Of a stretch of DNA of 64,000 nt, positions 1 to 9,568 are shown in pieces. The notes below the pieces were generated by a model. It made no database searches and was not told the origin of the DNA. It saw nothing but the letters and a program-made list of their open reading frames with translations. The translations under genes and the position numbers were made by a program. Within the stretch, counting starts at the first letter, position 1. Each line of letters starts with the position of its first letter. Source of the DNA: ENR-C587 sp942493235. GTDB lineage: Bacteria > Bacteroidota > Ignavibacteria > Kapaibacteriales > UBA2268. The stretch covers positions 248,001 to 312,000 of the forward strand of contig OW818676.1 in assembly GCA_942493235.1 (NCBI GenBank), read 5' to 3'.

Positions 1-388
1 TAAAGGCAATGGAGTCAAAACCCGTAATATTAAGGTCTGCTTCATACATAATTGTAAACCATGTAAAGGCGAAAGAGACTATTAACAGAAAATGTATAGC
101 CGTATTGAGCCGTCGTTTCTTGAGCAAAATAAAAGAATAAAGCGACAATAACCAACATATAATCTCAAGTGAGACTACAAAAGGTTTTAATCCTTCATAA
201 TGAACTTCTTCCAAATAAATCGTACTAATAATTAAAAACAATAAAAAAGATGAAAATGCTATATATATTCTAAATATAAATTGTGCTTTCATTTGTGTAA
301 GAAAATCCATTTCTCTATAAGCACTTAGGTATTTAGGTAGCTGAAATCCCTTTTTATTTTCGGATTTTTTCAATAATTGTTTTAGCAT
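1..388 (-). CDS. membrane protein, N-terminal part (runs off the window)
   Basis: An open frame starts at ATG 388 and runs to the left edge without a stop (about 129 codons). It begins MLKQLLKKSENKKGFQLPKY. Four hydrophobic stretches follow, at about residues 38-56, 70-86, 97-111 and near the edge, separated by short charged turns such as KKRR. The next upstream ATG in the nearby sequence is closed by a stop after three codons, which supports ATG 388. Short membrane bundles of this shape often precede a signalling domain (histidine kinase, cyclase or diguanylate cyclase), and the next two genes on this strand are sensor kinases. The C-terminal part is missing, so the function cannot be called. 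Confidence 0.6.
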   Translation of the reverse strand, partial: MLKQLLKKSENKKGFQLPKYLSAYREMDFLTQMKAQFIFRIYIAFSSFLLFLIISTIYLEEVHYEGLKPFVVSLEIICWLLSLYSFILLKKRRLNTAIHFLLIVSFAFTWFTIMYEADLNITGFDSIAF

Positions 389-539
389 GTGTGTTAGTTT
401 TTCATTATTATCCAAATAAATAATTTCATTTCCTATATTAAATAGGACATATAATTTCTTGCCTTTCCTGTGGCAAAAACCTCTGTATAAATCTTTTTAT
501 TCTACTGCAAATTTACGCAATACACTCCTTGCATACAAC

Positions 540-812
540 CTCACGCTTTAGAGCCTGTGTAAATACTATTATTCAATTTCAAATCACGGCAATTTTTTAT
601 CCTCACCCTACATACAAGAGCTTGTCTAAAATTAATAATATTGCCAAATCGTCATTCTGAGTGTAACGAAGAATCCAGAATTATCAATAAGTTAGTTTTG
701 TCTGGATTCTTCACTGCGTTCAGAATGACAAATTTCAGACAGCCTCAAACAAGCACTTTGAGAAACCATTAACAGTAATCAAAGGTATTTACGCATCCTC
801 TTCAGCTTAGGA
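540..812. repeat. degenerate nested MITE-like element (outer CCCCACGCT-type ends)
   Basis: The gap 389-890 holds no gene. From about 540 there is a decayed left end (cctcacgctttagagcctg, then tgtaaatac) and near 783-805 the matching inverted right end (ggtatttacgcatcctcttc). Between them, 645-742, lies the hairpin core gtcattctgagtgtaacgaa ... ttcactgcgttcagaatgac seen at six other places in the window. The flanks gagcttgtctaaaa and ttcagacagcctc are worn copies of the inner element ends. Confidence 0.7.
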
Positions 813-890
813 ATCAGAGGCTCAGATTAATTATTGTTTTTGTAAAACGATTTAATCATTGAGTATTGCAATAGTCTTACATTTATATAA

Positions 891-2474
891 TTACTCGCTA
901 ATTGGCAATATAAATTTAAAAGCAGTACCTATACCTACTTGGCTCTCTACCCAAATTTTACCACTATTCATTTCTATGAATTCTTTACATAGAAGCAATC
1001 CTAATCCGGTACTCGGTTCGCCCTCTGTGCCAGGTCTTGATACTTTTTCATCAATTTTGAATAATTTGGCGATTGTGCTTTCATTCATTCCGACACCGCT
1101 ATCTTTAACATAAATGCAAATATAATTTTTCGGTACTATCGACTCAATTAACGAATCATCTATCCCAATCTCTATCCTGCCGCCCCTTGGAGTAAATTTA
1201 ATTGAATTCGATAGCAAATTCCGTATCACTGTATTAACCATCTGTACATCTGCATGGGCAAATACATCTTCTTCGATAGTATTTACGATTGTAATCTCTT
1301 TTAACCTTGATACTTCCGATTGAATTTCAATATTCTGCCGAACTATATAGCTAATTATGCACTTTTCGGGATTGAATTCTATTTTGCCTCTCTGAATTCT
1401 TGACCATTCAAGTAAGTTCTCTAATAGCTTATATAAATTGCCGGCAGAACTTTGCATATTGATTGCTAAATTCTTCATATCGGCTTCTGAAAAGCGACTT
1501 ATATCTTCGGCAAACATTTCGGTAAGACCCAAAAATCCGGCAAAAGGACTTTTTAAATCATGAGCTAATATAGAAAAGAATTTGTCTTTCTCGGAATTGC
1601 TTTTTTCTAAGCTGTTCTTAGTTTGCGAAAGCTCCTCTATCAAAGCATTTTTCTCATATAGTGCGGTTTCAAGTAAATTATTCGACTCTTGAATCTCTTC
1701 AAATAGTTTATTTTTTAATTCATCGGCTCTCTTTCTCTCCGCTACATAAACTACAAATTTACTTCTTACTAAATTAAGCCCTATCATGCCGACAAGCCAT
1801 AGCAATCCATAACCCAAGAAAATATTTAGTAACTGAACATCATAAGTTGCCTGATACTTTGTCCATAAAACCGCCGTACTAAGCCCTCCGCGAATATCTC
1901 CCAATTTATATCCTTGGTCTGCATGACATTTTAGGCAACCCTTTTCAACAAAAAGCGGTGCCATATATCTATAATATACTTGACTTTGAATAGTATCAAG
2001 CCCAGAATACGATTTAGCCCCTCTCTCGAATTCATTAAGAGCCTTAGTCTCCCATTGGTCGGGCATGTTCATTGGTCGAATGGGATTAAGACTCGTTATA
2101 TGGCTGATGATTTTGTACCTTTGATAAGATAATTCATTTACTTGACGAGTCATAAATGCCGGATTCATTAGAGTAAGTTGTTTACCAGAAGGAGTAGAAA
2201 TATCTCTTTCCTTTACATTCAAATACGGATTTGGCTGAGTTAATTTGCTAACCGGTACATAAACGCCACCATGAGCAGTAGCCCAAATTCTGAACATCAA
2301 ATCTTTTTCATAGCTCTTATATCCTTCTTTATTGGCTAATTGCATTGTTTCATTTTTTATTTTGTAGCATGACCAAGTTACAATGCCGCTAATAATAAGA
2401 GTCCACCCAATAAATAAATATAAAAATGATATTTTTATCGGATAACCTTTTTGATGGTTTTCTATAACACTCAT
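891..2474 (-). CDS. haem-binding (Tll0287/DUF3365-like) sensor histidine kinase
   Basis: This is a two-component sensor of 527 residues. A membrane segment at about 15-36 and another at about 212-232 enclose a periplasmic domain. That domain carries CLKCH at about residues 180-184, a c-type haem CXXCH motif, in the setting typical of DUF3365/Tll0287-like sensors (redox or ligand sensing by haem). A coiled coil at about 240-295 leads to the HisKA domain with phospho-acceptor His about 305 in LAHDLKSP. A HATPase domain follows, with N box NLLSNSIKFT, G1 DSGVGM and G2 TGLGL. The start is supported by AGGAAG seven bases upstream of ATG. It lies 89 bp downstream of a second kinase on the same strand. 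No response regulator is in the window. Haem attachment is inferred from the motif and its periplasmic side. Confidence 0.88.
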   Translation of the reverse strand: MSVIENHQKGYPIKISFLYLFIGWTLIISGIVTWSCYKIKNETMQLANKEGYKSYEKDLMFRIWATAHGGVYVPVSKLTQPNPYLNVKERDISTPSGKQLTLMNPAFMTRQVNELSYQRYKIISHITSLNPIRPMNMPDQWETKALNEFERGAKSYSGLDTIQSQVYYRYMAPLFVEKGCLKCHADQGYKLGDIRGGLSTAVLWTKYQATYDVQLLNIFLGYGLLWLVGMIGLNLVRSKFVVYVAERKRADELKNKLFEEIQESNNLLETALYEKNALIEELSQTKNSLEKSNSEKDKFFSILAHDLKSPFAGFLGLTEMFAEDISRFSEADMKNLAINMQSSAGNLYKLLENLLEWSRIQRGKIEFNPEKCIISYIVRQNIEIQSEVSRLKEITIVNTIEEDVFAHADVQMVNTVIRNLLSNSIKFTPRGGRIEIGIDDSLIESIVPKNYICIYVKDSGVGMNESTIAKLFKIDEKVSRPGTEGEPSTGLGLLLCKEFIEMNSGKIWVESQVGIGTAFKFILPISE

Positions 2475-2563
2475 TAATTAACTTCCTTACTTTTTATATT
2501 TGAATATTTATATACTATTTAATTGCCTGCATTTTCGAATATTCTCATAGCATTATTTCCGGT

Positions 2564-5500
2564 CTATGCTTTTTGCATTGTTATGAAAAAAGTACTGCCA
2601 ACTCCGATTTCACTTTCAACCCAAATTTTCCCATTATGCTTTTCGATAAATTCTTTACACAGTATAAGTCCTAAGCCGGTACTGGATTCACCGGAAGTTC
2701 CTTTACGTACGAATTTATTATCGATATGGAATAGTTTATCTATATCACTGTCATCAATTCCTATTCCCGAATCTTTTATAAAGATGCAGTCATAAGCTAT
2801 ATTATCCGATATATAATCTTCAATAACTCCGATTTCGACCTCCCCATCAGGATTAGTATATTTAATTGCGTTAGAAAGTAAATTCCTAATTACTGTATCT
2901 ATCATATCTCTATCACAATATAAAGTTGTTTCAGGAGGGCAGCTAATATTAATTGATACCCGCTTAGTAGCAGCTTGAGATTTAAGTACTAAATAATTCA
3001 TATAAATTATATCATAAGCGTTATATACATTTGGAACGAAATTAATATTGCCCTTTTGAGCTCTTGCCCAAGTTAATAAATTCTCTAATAAAGTATATGT
3101 ATAGCTTGATGCTTCCTTTATATCATTTATCTTTTTAAGCTTAGTTTCATCGTCTAATCTGTCATAATAATTCTGAAGTATTTCGGAATTATTCAATAAT
3201 ACAACAAACGGATTTCTTAAATCGTGTGCAATAATCGAGAAAAATCTGTCTTTAGTCGCCAAGGCTTCATTTAATTCTTCATTTAATTGCACAATCCTTT
3301 TGGAAGTATCCATCATCTGCTCATTCATTGTTTGAAGCTCTATATTAGAATCCTGAAGCTCTTCCATTGCAGCTTTAAGCTCCATAGTCCTTTGATTTAC
3401 AATGTCTTCTAATTCGGCATTTAATCTTAACACCTCATCTTGAGCTTTCTGCTTATCAACGATAAATCTGGCTTGTAAAATATTTTGATAGGCTTTAGAA
3501 GATAGCTCATTTGCAAATGAGTTCAATGCTTCGGCAATCCGCTCAAATTTCAATTTACTCATTCTGGGAACTTCAGCCAATGCTTCGAGAAATTCTACTT
3601 TATCAACTCCTATTTCTTCTGCGAAATTATTAATCTCTTCAGTAGGTAGCCCGTCATCTTGAATTTGACCTATCAGCCAATTCGCTATATGCTTTCCTCC
3701 TACTTTTATTGCAGCACCTGCATCATAAAGACCGGCTCTTAAACAAGGAATGATGAAAGTACCGCCATTCTCCGTCAAATTAATACGTTCGCTATTTCTT
3801 ATACATTTAGCCAATCCTTTTTCTGTACTTCTGATTAAATTACAAAGTTTGCAAAAGTTAGAGGGCTTAGTTATTAATCTTCCGTCAGGATATGTAATTA
3901 CAGAAGCTACCCCGGCAATATCGGCAAAAGCATCTTGAATATTCTGAATTTCGTCTAAACCGAACAGTTCAAAGAAATCAATATTTTCATTAGCATTTAA
4001 AGGTTGAGTTAAAGCTATAATACGTTTCTGTAGTGATTCCTCTAAACGCTTTCGTTCGGTTATGTCTCGAACTACAGCCAGAGTCCTGCCCTTACCTCCG
4101 ATTTGAGTACTCTGCAATGACACTTCAGCCCAAAATACTTCGCCATTTTTCCTTTTTGCTCTCCATTCAAAGGTTGATTGATGCTTTAGTGCCGATTCAT
4201 TAATCTTTTCAATTGCCTTAGATTCCGTGTATCCTTCTTCAATTGCACTAAGCATATCTGTAGTCAAATTTTGAATTTCTGCTTTTGTTGAATAGCCATA
4301 CATAGTTAGCATACTCTCGTTAACATCAATGATAATTCCGCTTGCACTGTCATGAATGAAAATTGCATCACTTGTAGCATTAAATATCTCACGATAGTTT
4401 CTCTCGCTTTCTATTAAAGCTGCTTGAGCTTGTTTCCTTTCGGTTATATCCTCGTGCATGAAAATATATTTCTCAGGTAAGTTATCACTGTTTTTTATAG
4501 AGAATACTACCATTCTAATCCAAGTATCAATATCCGTAAAATCAGCTTTTTCTTTATACCTATTAAATTGGAACTCAGGGAAACTAACTACATGACCCTG
4601 CTTTGCCATATTCATTAATTGAGACATATTATGCTGCTCTAAAATCTTATCTTCAAATATATTATATTGCTCATTAGGCTTATCACCGAATAATTTTACA
4701 AACGAGGAGTTGACTACTTCTACATGTCCCTCTTTATCTACTATTTGAATAGACAAAGGATTATACTCAATAAACGCTTGAAGCTCCTGATTTGTCTTTC
4801 TGATAATTTCTTCCGCAGCTTTCCTTTCGGAAATATCTCTCCATATAACGTGAATTATCCTCCTGCCTTTAAATACAATCGGTGTCAGCATTACTTCTAC
4901 ATAAAATTCCTCGCCATTTACTTTGGTATGTATCCATTCAAATTTATTATGCCCATATTCAATCGCCTGCTCAACCATCTCAAAGGCATAGTCTTTGGAA
5001 AGTTTACCGTTTCCCTGATACATAGGAGATATTTCCCAAGGCTCTATACCTATAAATTCTGACTTAGAGCTCATCCCGAGAATTGCCAATGTAGAATTAT
5101 TACAGTCAAAAAAGTAATCTTCAAATAGCATTATCGGGTCAGTTGAATCCTCAAACAGTCTTCTGAAGGTCTCCTCACTTTCATATATCTCTTTCTCTTT
5201 TTCTTTACTCTGTGTAATATCGATTATTGCTCCAGTCCACAATCTTTCATTGTCATTTATTATTCTTGGCAATGACTCAAATCGAACCCATTTTATGATA
5301 TGATTTATTATCATCCTGCCTTCCCAAATAAACCTACACAGAGTTCTATCTGCTTCAACATTTGCTTTAATAAATGATTCGTAATCATCAGGATGAATTA
5401 GTGAGAGGGTAGTCGCCGGATACTCTGTTAAATAATTGATACTGCAACCTGCGAAATCAGCAAATCTTGAACTAATAAAATCATATTGATAAAGCGGTAG

Positions 5501-6586
5501 TTTTGTTTCAGAGTCAATAATCGAAGAATCTACCCTTAATCTGTATATACCGGCAGGCTGAGTATTGATAATATCCTCTAACATCATATTAGCCTCATTG
5601 ATCTTTTTCTCAGCTTTTATCCGTTCCGTAATATCTCTTGAGACCACAAGAATTGCTACCGGATTTGCATTTTCATCACGAATAAATCTTATTGTAGATT
5701 CGACACTTATTATAGACCCATCTTTTCTGTATTCTTCTAATGAAACTAAAGCATGCCTGTTCGGGTCTGTATTTTCATCTTTGTCAATCGATAATTCCTG
5801 CTCAATTTTACTTTTTGCCCTATTCAAGGATTCAGGCGTTACGGTTTTTTCAACACTTAATGCCATATATTCTTCGGGAGTATATCCGTATAGATTATAA
5901 ACAGACGGGCTTACGAACAGATGGTTTAGGTTCATATCCAATAATATAATCGGGTCTGCACTGTTTTCGGCAATTAATTTATATTTTTCTTCACTGGCAG
6001 AAAGCTCTTTCAGTAGCCTGCTGTTATCTTCCTGATCTTTTAATATTTTGCCGATTAATACCGTGGCTAAAGGATAAAACAACATTACGGTTGCACTAAT
6101 CGTCTCAAATATTTCTAACACGAATTTTTTTGGCAATAATGCCATTAAAATTAGCATAGCAATATGAACCAATATTCCCATTAAATATAAAATCGCAAAT
6201 GTCTTTTTCTTATTTCTATTTTTTAGCCAATAATGAAATATTAGCCCGATTGTTACCGAAGCAGCTATTACTGATACCCCCATATATACTCCGGGACCGC
6301 CCATGCTAATTCTCAAAATGGTAGTCATAGTGCCGGATATTATTGCAGAGATAGGACCAAAGAATAGTCCGCAGATACTCAGTATTACCGAACGCCCGTC
6401 AAAGATTAGCCCCTGCTCTAATTCAAACGGATATAACATGCCAATTAAGGCAGCTGTCCCAAATACAAATCCCTGAAGGATTTTTTCAGTAATTCCATTT
6501 CTATCAAAACGATTACTGATAAAACCCGAAATTACACTCATTGCAACTAATATTGCCAAATTATATAATAGATCAATTACTATCAT
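2564..6586 (-). CDS. giant multi-PAS sensor histidine kinase with 5TM-LYT and PocR-like domains
   Basis: A 1340-residue sensor kinase. Residues 1-185 form five to six membrane segments resembling the LytS/YhcK-type 5TM receptor (GGPGVYMGV region). Five PAS/PAC modules follow from about 200 to 870, each ending in a PAC-like (D/E)ITE/S(R/K)K block. Then comes a PocR-like ligand/metal-binding domain at about 875-1040 with the cysteine set CKLC (about 912-915), AKC and PCL. A coiled coil about 1045-1110 connects it to HisKA, with His about 1121 in IAHDLRNP. The HATPase has NLLSNAIKYT, DSGIGI and TGLGL. The catalytic end closely resembles the downstream kinase, so the pair probably arose by duplication with different sensor halves. 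The gene is intact at unusual length. The signals sensed are unknown. Confidence 0.88.
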   Translation of the reverse strand: MIVIDLLYNLAILVAMSVISGFISNRFDRNGITEKILQGFVFGTAALIGMLYPFELEQGLIFDGRSVILSICGLFFGPISAIISGTMTTILRISMGGPGVYMGVSVIAASVTIGLIFHYWLKNRNKKKTFAILYLMGILVHIAMLILMALLPKKFVLEIFETISATVMLFYPLATVLIGKILKDQEDNSRLLKELSASEEKYKLIAENSADPIILLDMNLNHLFVSPSVYNLYGYTPEEYMALSVEKTVTPESLNRAKSKIEQELSIDKDENTDPNRHALVSLEEYRKDGSIISVESTIRFIRDENANPVAILVVSRDITERIKAEKKINEANMMLEDIINTQPAGIYRLRVDSSIIDSETKLPLYQYDFISSRFADFAGCSINYLTEYPATTLSLIHPDDYESFIKANVEADRTLCRFIWEGRMIINHIIKWVRFESLPRIINDNERLWTGAIIDITQSKEKEKEIYESEETFRRLFEDSTDPIMLFEDYFFDCNNSTLAILGMSSKSEFIGIEPWEISPMYQGNGKLSKDYAFEMVEQAIEYGHNKFEWIHTKVNGEEFYVEVMLTPIVFKGRRIIHVIWRDISERKAAEEIIRKTNQELQAFIEYNPLSIQIVDKEGHVEVVNSSFVKLFGDKPNEQYNIFEDKILEQHNMSQLMNMAKQGHVVSFPEFQFNRYKEKADFTDIDTWIRMVVFSIKNSDNLPEKYIFMHEDITERKQAQAALIESERNYREIFNATSDAIFIHDSASGIIIDVNESMLTMYGYSTKAEIQNLTTDMLSAIEEGYTESKAIEKINESALKHQSTFEWRAKRKNGEVFWAEVSLQSTQIGGKGRTLAVVRDITERKRLEESLQKRIIALTQPLNANENIDFFELFGLDEIQNIQDAFADIAGVASVITYPDGRLITKPSNFCKLCNLIRSTEKGLAKCIRNSERINLTENGGTFIIPCLRAGLYDAGAAIKVGGKHIANWLIGQIQDDGLPTEEINNFAEEIGVDKVEFLEALAEVPRMSKLKFERIAEALNSFANELSSKAYQNILQARFIVDKQKAQDEVLRLNAELEDIVNQRTMELKAAMEELQDSNIELQTMNEQMMDTSKRIVQLNEELNEALATKDRFFSIIAHDLRNPFVVLLNNSEILQNYYDRLDDETKLKKINDIKEASSYTYTLLENLLTWARAQKGNINFVPNVYNAYDIIYMNYLVLKSQAATKRVSINISCPPETTLYCDRDMIDTVIRNLLSNAIKYTNPDGEVEIGVIEDYISDNIAYDCIFIKDSGIGIDDSDIDKLFHIDNKFVRKGTSGESSTGLGLILCKEFIEKHNGKIWVESEIGVGSTFFITMQKA

Positions 6587-7149
6587 AAGTTAATTTTCTA
6601 ATTGTGAATGCCAATTTTAATTTTTTTTAAATCAAAGCAATTTGCAATCATAGTAATAAATGCTCTTTAGTCAAGTTAATAAAATCTTTTATAAAATCTT
6701 TTGAGAAATCTTCTATTTCTTAATTTAATCCCAAATATTAGTTAGAAACACCTCAATTATGTTCTGTTTTATATTTATAAAAGAGTTAAGCTCTATAGTT
6801 ATTTAAAACAACTCGTAAATTACGAAGTTTGTTTTATTTAGCTTTTTAATATAAATAACCTTCAGTTAATTTCCTAAATATTTATTTTAAGGATTGATTA
6901 AATATTTTATTTATTCCATATAAGTATGTGTATTTACATATACTAAGCTTATAATTAATTTATTTATATTGTGTAAAGCTGGCAGGAAGTTGAAAAGTTC
7001 GTAAAGTTGAAAGTTTATAAAGTTGTAATGTGGGAATTGGGAAATAGGAATTGGGAAGTAGTAAATGGGAAGTAGGAATTGAGAATTGAGAATTAGGAAT
7101 ATGCACGTCTCCGCACTATGCTCTGCGTAGTAAGGGGGGAGAGTGAAAA
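6587..7149. other. gene-free AT-rich spacer with low-complexity tail
   Basis: No open frame of note was seen on either strand. From about 6990 the sequence becomes a purine-rich degenerate microsatellite (runs of aaagttgaaa, gggaattggg, gggaagtagg and gagaattgag). The same kind of tract precedes the related repeats at 45950-46040, so it seems to travel with that repeat family. Confidence 0.6.
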
Positions 7150-7890
7150 TTCAGTTCTTTTCCTCCAACACCGTTAGATGTTGAATATTGGTAGAAAAGC
7201 CACGTAGCAACTATTCTTCAAATTCCCATCCAAAAGGAGGTGTGGAATCGCGAAGCGATGACGGGGTGGGTTCTTTTATCGGGGTTCGGGGTTCGGAATT
7301 TGTTCTTTTCTTACAACAGCGTTAGCTGTTGAATATTGGTAGTAAAAAGTTTAGAGGCTAATCTTCAAATTCCCCTCCAAAAGGAGGTGTGGAATCGCGA
7401 AGCGATGACGGGGTGGGTTCTTTTATCGGGGTTCGGGGTTCGGAATTAGGAATTTGTTCTTTTCTTACAACAGCGTTAGATGTTGAATATTGGTAGAAAA
7501 GCCACGTAGCAACTATTCTTCAAATTCCCCTCCAATTGGAGGGGTGGCATCGCGAAGCGATGACGGGGTGGGTTCTTTTATCGGGGTTCGGAATTAGGAA
7601 TTTGTTCTTTTCTTCTAACAGCGTTAGCTGTTGAATATTGGTAGAAAAGCCACGTAGCAACTATTCTTCAAATTCCCCTCCAAAAGGAGGGGTGGCATCG
7701 CGAAGCGATGACGGGGTGGGTTCTTTTATCTGGGTTCGGGGTTCGGAATTTGTTCTTTTCTTCCAACAGCGTTAGATGTTGAATATTGGTAGAAAAGCCA
7801 CGTAGCAACTATTCTTCAAATTCCCCTCCAATTGGAGGGGTGGCATCGCGAAGCGATGACGGGGTGGGTTCTTTTATCGGGGTTCGGGAA
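7150..7890. repeat. five-unit tandem array of ~148-bp hairpin-rich repeats
   Basis: The marker cgttag(a/c)tgttgaatatt recurs at 7172, 7320, 7474, 7622 and 7770, giving periods of 148, 154, 148 and 148 bp. Each unit holds three inverted repeats in the same order: caacagcgttagctgttg, cccctccaattggagggg (variants in the loop and stem), and catcgcgaagcgatg. These are followed by acggggtgggttcttttatc and gggttcgg tracts. Two or three diverged half-units reappear at 46065-46360. Open frames across the array, including one ending in residues GGEFEE, are repeat artefacts. No coding or CRISPR logic was seen: there are no unique spacers. Confidence 0.85.
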
Positions 7891-7979
7891 TTGGGATTGT
7901 TCTTTATACGATGTTCAACTTTTAATGCTTTAAAAAGAGAATAATGTATTTGTCTATTTATCCACTTAAAAAACAAAGC

Positions 7980-8019
7980 AAAAAATCCCAATCAGTAATT
8001 GTAAAATTTCTGATTGGGA
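7980..8019 (-). terminator. intrinsic terminator of the hook operon
   Basis: A perfect 10-bp stem (TCCCAATCAG at 7986-7995 and CTGATTGGGA at 8010-8019, loop 14) lies 25 bp past the flgE stop. Read on the minus strand it is followed by TTTTTT, the layout of an intrinsic terminator. Confidence 0.85.
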
Positions 8020-8044
8020 ATGCAATATTAATTTTATCAGCAGA

Positions 8045-9367
8045 TTATCGCTTGATAGCAGTTAATTGCTGAAGCAATTCATCACTAGTAGTTATTACTT
8101 TTGATGCTGCTTCATAAGACCTCTGTGTAGTTATCATATTAGTAAATTCGGTAGTAAGGTCAACGTTGGACTGTTCTAAAGCTTCACTTCTAATTGAAGT
8201 AGAGGGGAAAGTCTCAAGTGATGTACCAATATTAGCAAGTCCGCTATTTGGGGAAGCTACATAGAAGCTATCACCTTCGGCAACTAATGCTTCGGGATTA
8301 GCAAACTTAGCAACCACCACCTGACCTAATACTTCAGAAACACCATTAGTAAAAGCACCCCAAATTTTGCCCTCGGTATCAACGCTCAAGTCATTCAAAG
8401 ATCCGGAAGCATATCCGTCCTGCTCTGATGCAGTTGCAGTATTTGAACCGCTGTATTGAGTCAAACCCGAAAGTACATTATCGCTCTTGGCTAATTGCAC
8501 GGTTAAATTCTTTGGAGTAGTTGCATCAAAAGATGTAGTCCCCAGTGCAGTGTTCAAATCAGCAGCTGTCAGAGATAACGACAAAGGAGTATTTAATGTG
8601 CCGTCGTTATTAAATAGAACAGTTGGAGTTGGTAATGTTAATGTATTCCCGTCTAATGTTGCCCCAAGAGAATATTCGTTAGCATTATCTGTTTTTGCAA
8701 AAGTAAAGTTTATAGTATGAGTTGCTCCCAAGTTATCATAAATATTAATACTTGTTTGCCTTTCGGTTCCTGAAGGATTAGATGAATTCAAATTGCCTGT
8801 CAGTGCAATGTTTCGCGTTTGCCCGGCGGCAGAAGTTATGTTCGGGTCTATAACCAAATTTGATTTAGCCCTCGAAAGTATATTAACCCCGTTAGAATCC
8901 TTATTGGCTCTACCGTTAGCATCGGTACTTACATTATAACCCTGCAGGAATGCACCTGTATTACTGTCAATTAAATTACCGGTTTTATCATAAGATACTG
9001 CACCGGCACGAGAGTATACTTCCTGACCGCTATAATTATATACAAAATATCCTTCGCCTTGAATAGCAAGGTCTAAAGGTCTATTAGTTGTTTCAATTGT
9101 TCCTTGCTTCATATCTTTACTAATAGAGCCGACGCTTACGCCAAGCCCTAATTGATATGGATTAGTACCGCCTACTCCGACTCCGCCATCACTATCGGGA
9201 CTTGTACCATAACTATATACCTGATTAAAAGTCTCGGTAAAATTAGTACGGCTCGATTTAAATCCCGTAGTATTGACATTAGCAATATTATTCGATATTA
9301 CATCGAATCTTTCTTGGTGAGCCCTGAGTGAGCTGGTTCCTATTGATAATGATCTTGATAAACTCAT
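8045..9367 (-). CDS. flgE: flagellar hook protein FlgE
   Basis: The subunit of the external flagellar hook, exported by the flagellar type III apparatus. Of 440 residues, the N-terminal rod/hook signature is clear: SLRAHQERFDVISNNIANVN at about 13-32 followed by TTGFKSSR. Residues about 85-115 contain the family core IETTNRPLDLAIQGEGYFV. The middle is variable, as usual for hook protein. The C-terminus has the matching coiled-coil segment with NVDLTTEFTNMITTQRSYEA. Length and both conserved ends fit a complete FlgE. GGAGGG lies nine bases upstream of ATG 9367. It is the last gene of a fliK-flgD-TIGR02530-flgE set on this strand, separated from the gene before it by a 200-bp leader that may fold (see 9404-9500). 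Confidence 0.93.
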   Translation of the reverse strand: MSLSRSLSIGTSSLRAHQERFDVISNNIANVNTTGFKSSRTNFTETFNQVYSYGTSPDSDGGVGVGGTNPYQLGLGVSVGSISKDMKQGTIETTNRPLDLAIQGEGYFVYNYSGQEVYSRAGAVSYDKTGNLIDSNTGAFLQGYNVSTDANGRANKDSNGVNILSRAKSNLVIDPNITSAAGQTRNIALTGNLNSSNPSGTERQTSINIYDNLGATHTINFTFAKTDNANEYSLGATLDGNTLTLPTPTVLFNNDGTLNTPLSLSLTAADLNTALGTTSFDATTPKNLTVQLAKSDNVLSGLTQYSGSNTATASEQDGYASGSLNDLSVDTEGKIWGAFTNGVSEVLGQVVVAKFANPEALVAEGDSFYVASPNSGLANIGTSLETFPSTSIRSEALEQSNVDLTTEFTNMITTQRSYEAASKVITTSDELLQQLTAIKR

Positions 9368-9403
9368 AATAAATAACCCTCCATGGTTTTTTTATTTTTC
9401 TTC

Positions 9404-9500
9404 CTTGTTTAGAATGTAGGTTCTTCTGTCGTTCAAAACCTACTTAGCAATTCGGGTTTCCTATCCGCGAACATCGGATTAGGTCCGACCCATAATCACA
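9404..9500 (-). ncRNA. possible structured leader of flgE mRNA
   Basis: The 200-bp gap before flgE is GC-richer than nearby spacers. Read on the minus strand it can form TCGG/CCGA, ATCCG/CGGAT and a 7-bp GTAGGTT/AACCTAC hairpin (9416-9422 with 9437-9443), with unpaired segments such as GGATAGGAAACCCGAATTGC between. The overall look is of a folded 5' leader. I do not recognise a known riboswitch consensus; in particular the c-di-GMP class I signature is absent. This is inference from pairing only. Confidence 0.3.
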
Positions 9501-9568
9501 ATATTATAAGAATTACTTATGCAAAAATATTTTGATAAATCATTGTGAAAATTCTTTATACAAAAACA

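Noticed and set aside
7150..7890. CRISPR array
   Set aside because: The units are about 148 bp and repeat throughout. There are no short direct repeats alternating with unique spacers, and no cas genes.
7809..7991. 60-residue minus-strand ORF
   Set aside because: It lies in the hairpin repeat array and partly over the hook-operon terminator. The same residue string recurs wherever the repeat does, so it is an artefact.
9404..9500. c-di-GMP riboswitch before flgE
   Set aside because: The conserved core elements of the known classes are not present. It is kept only as an unclassified structured leader.
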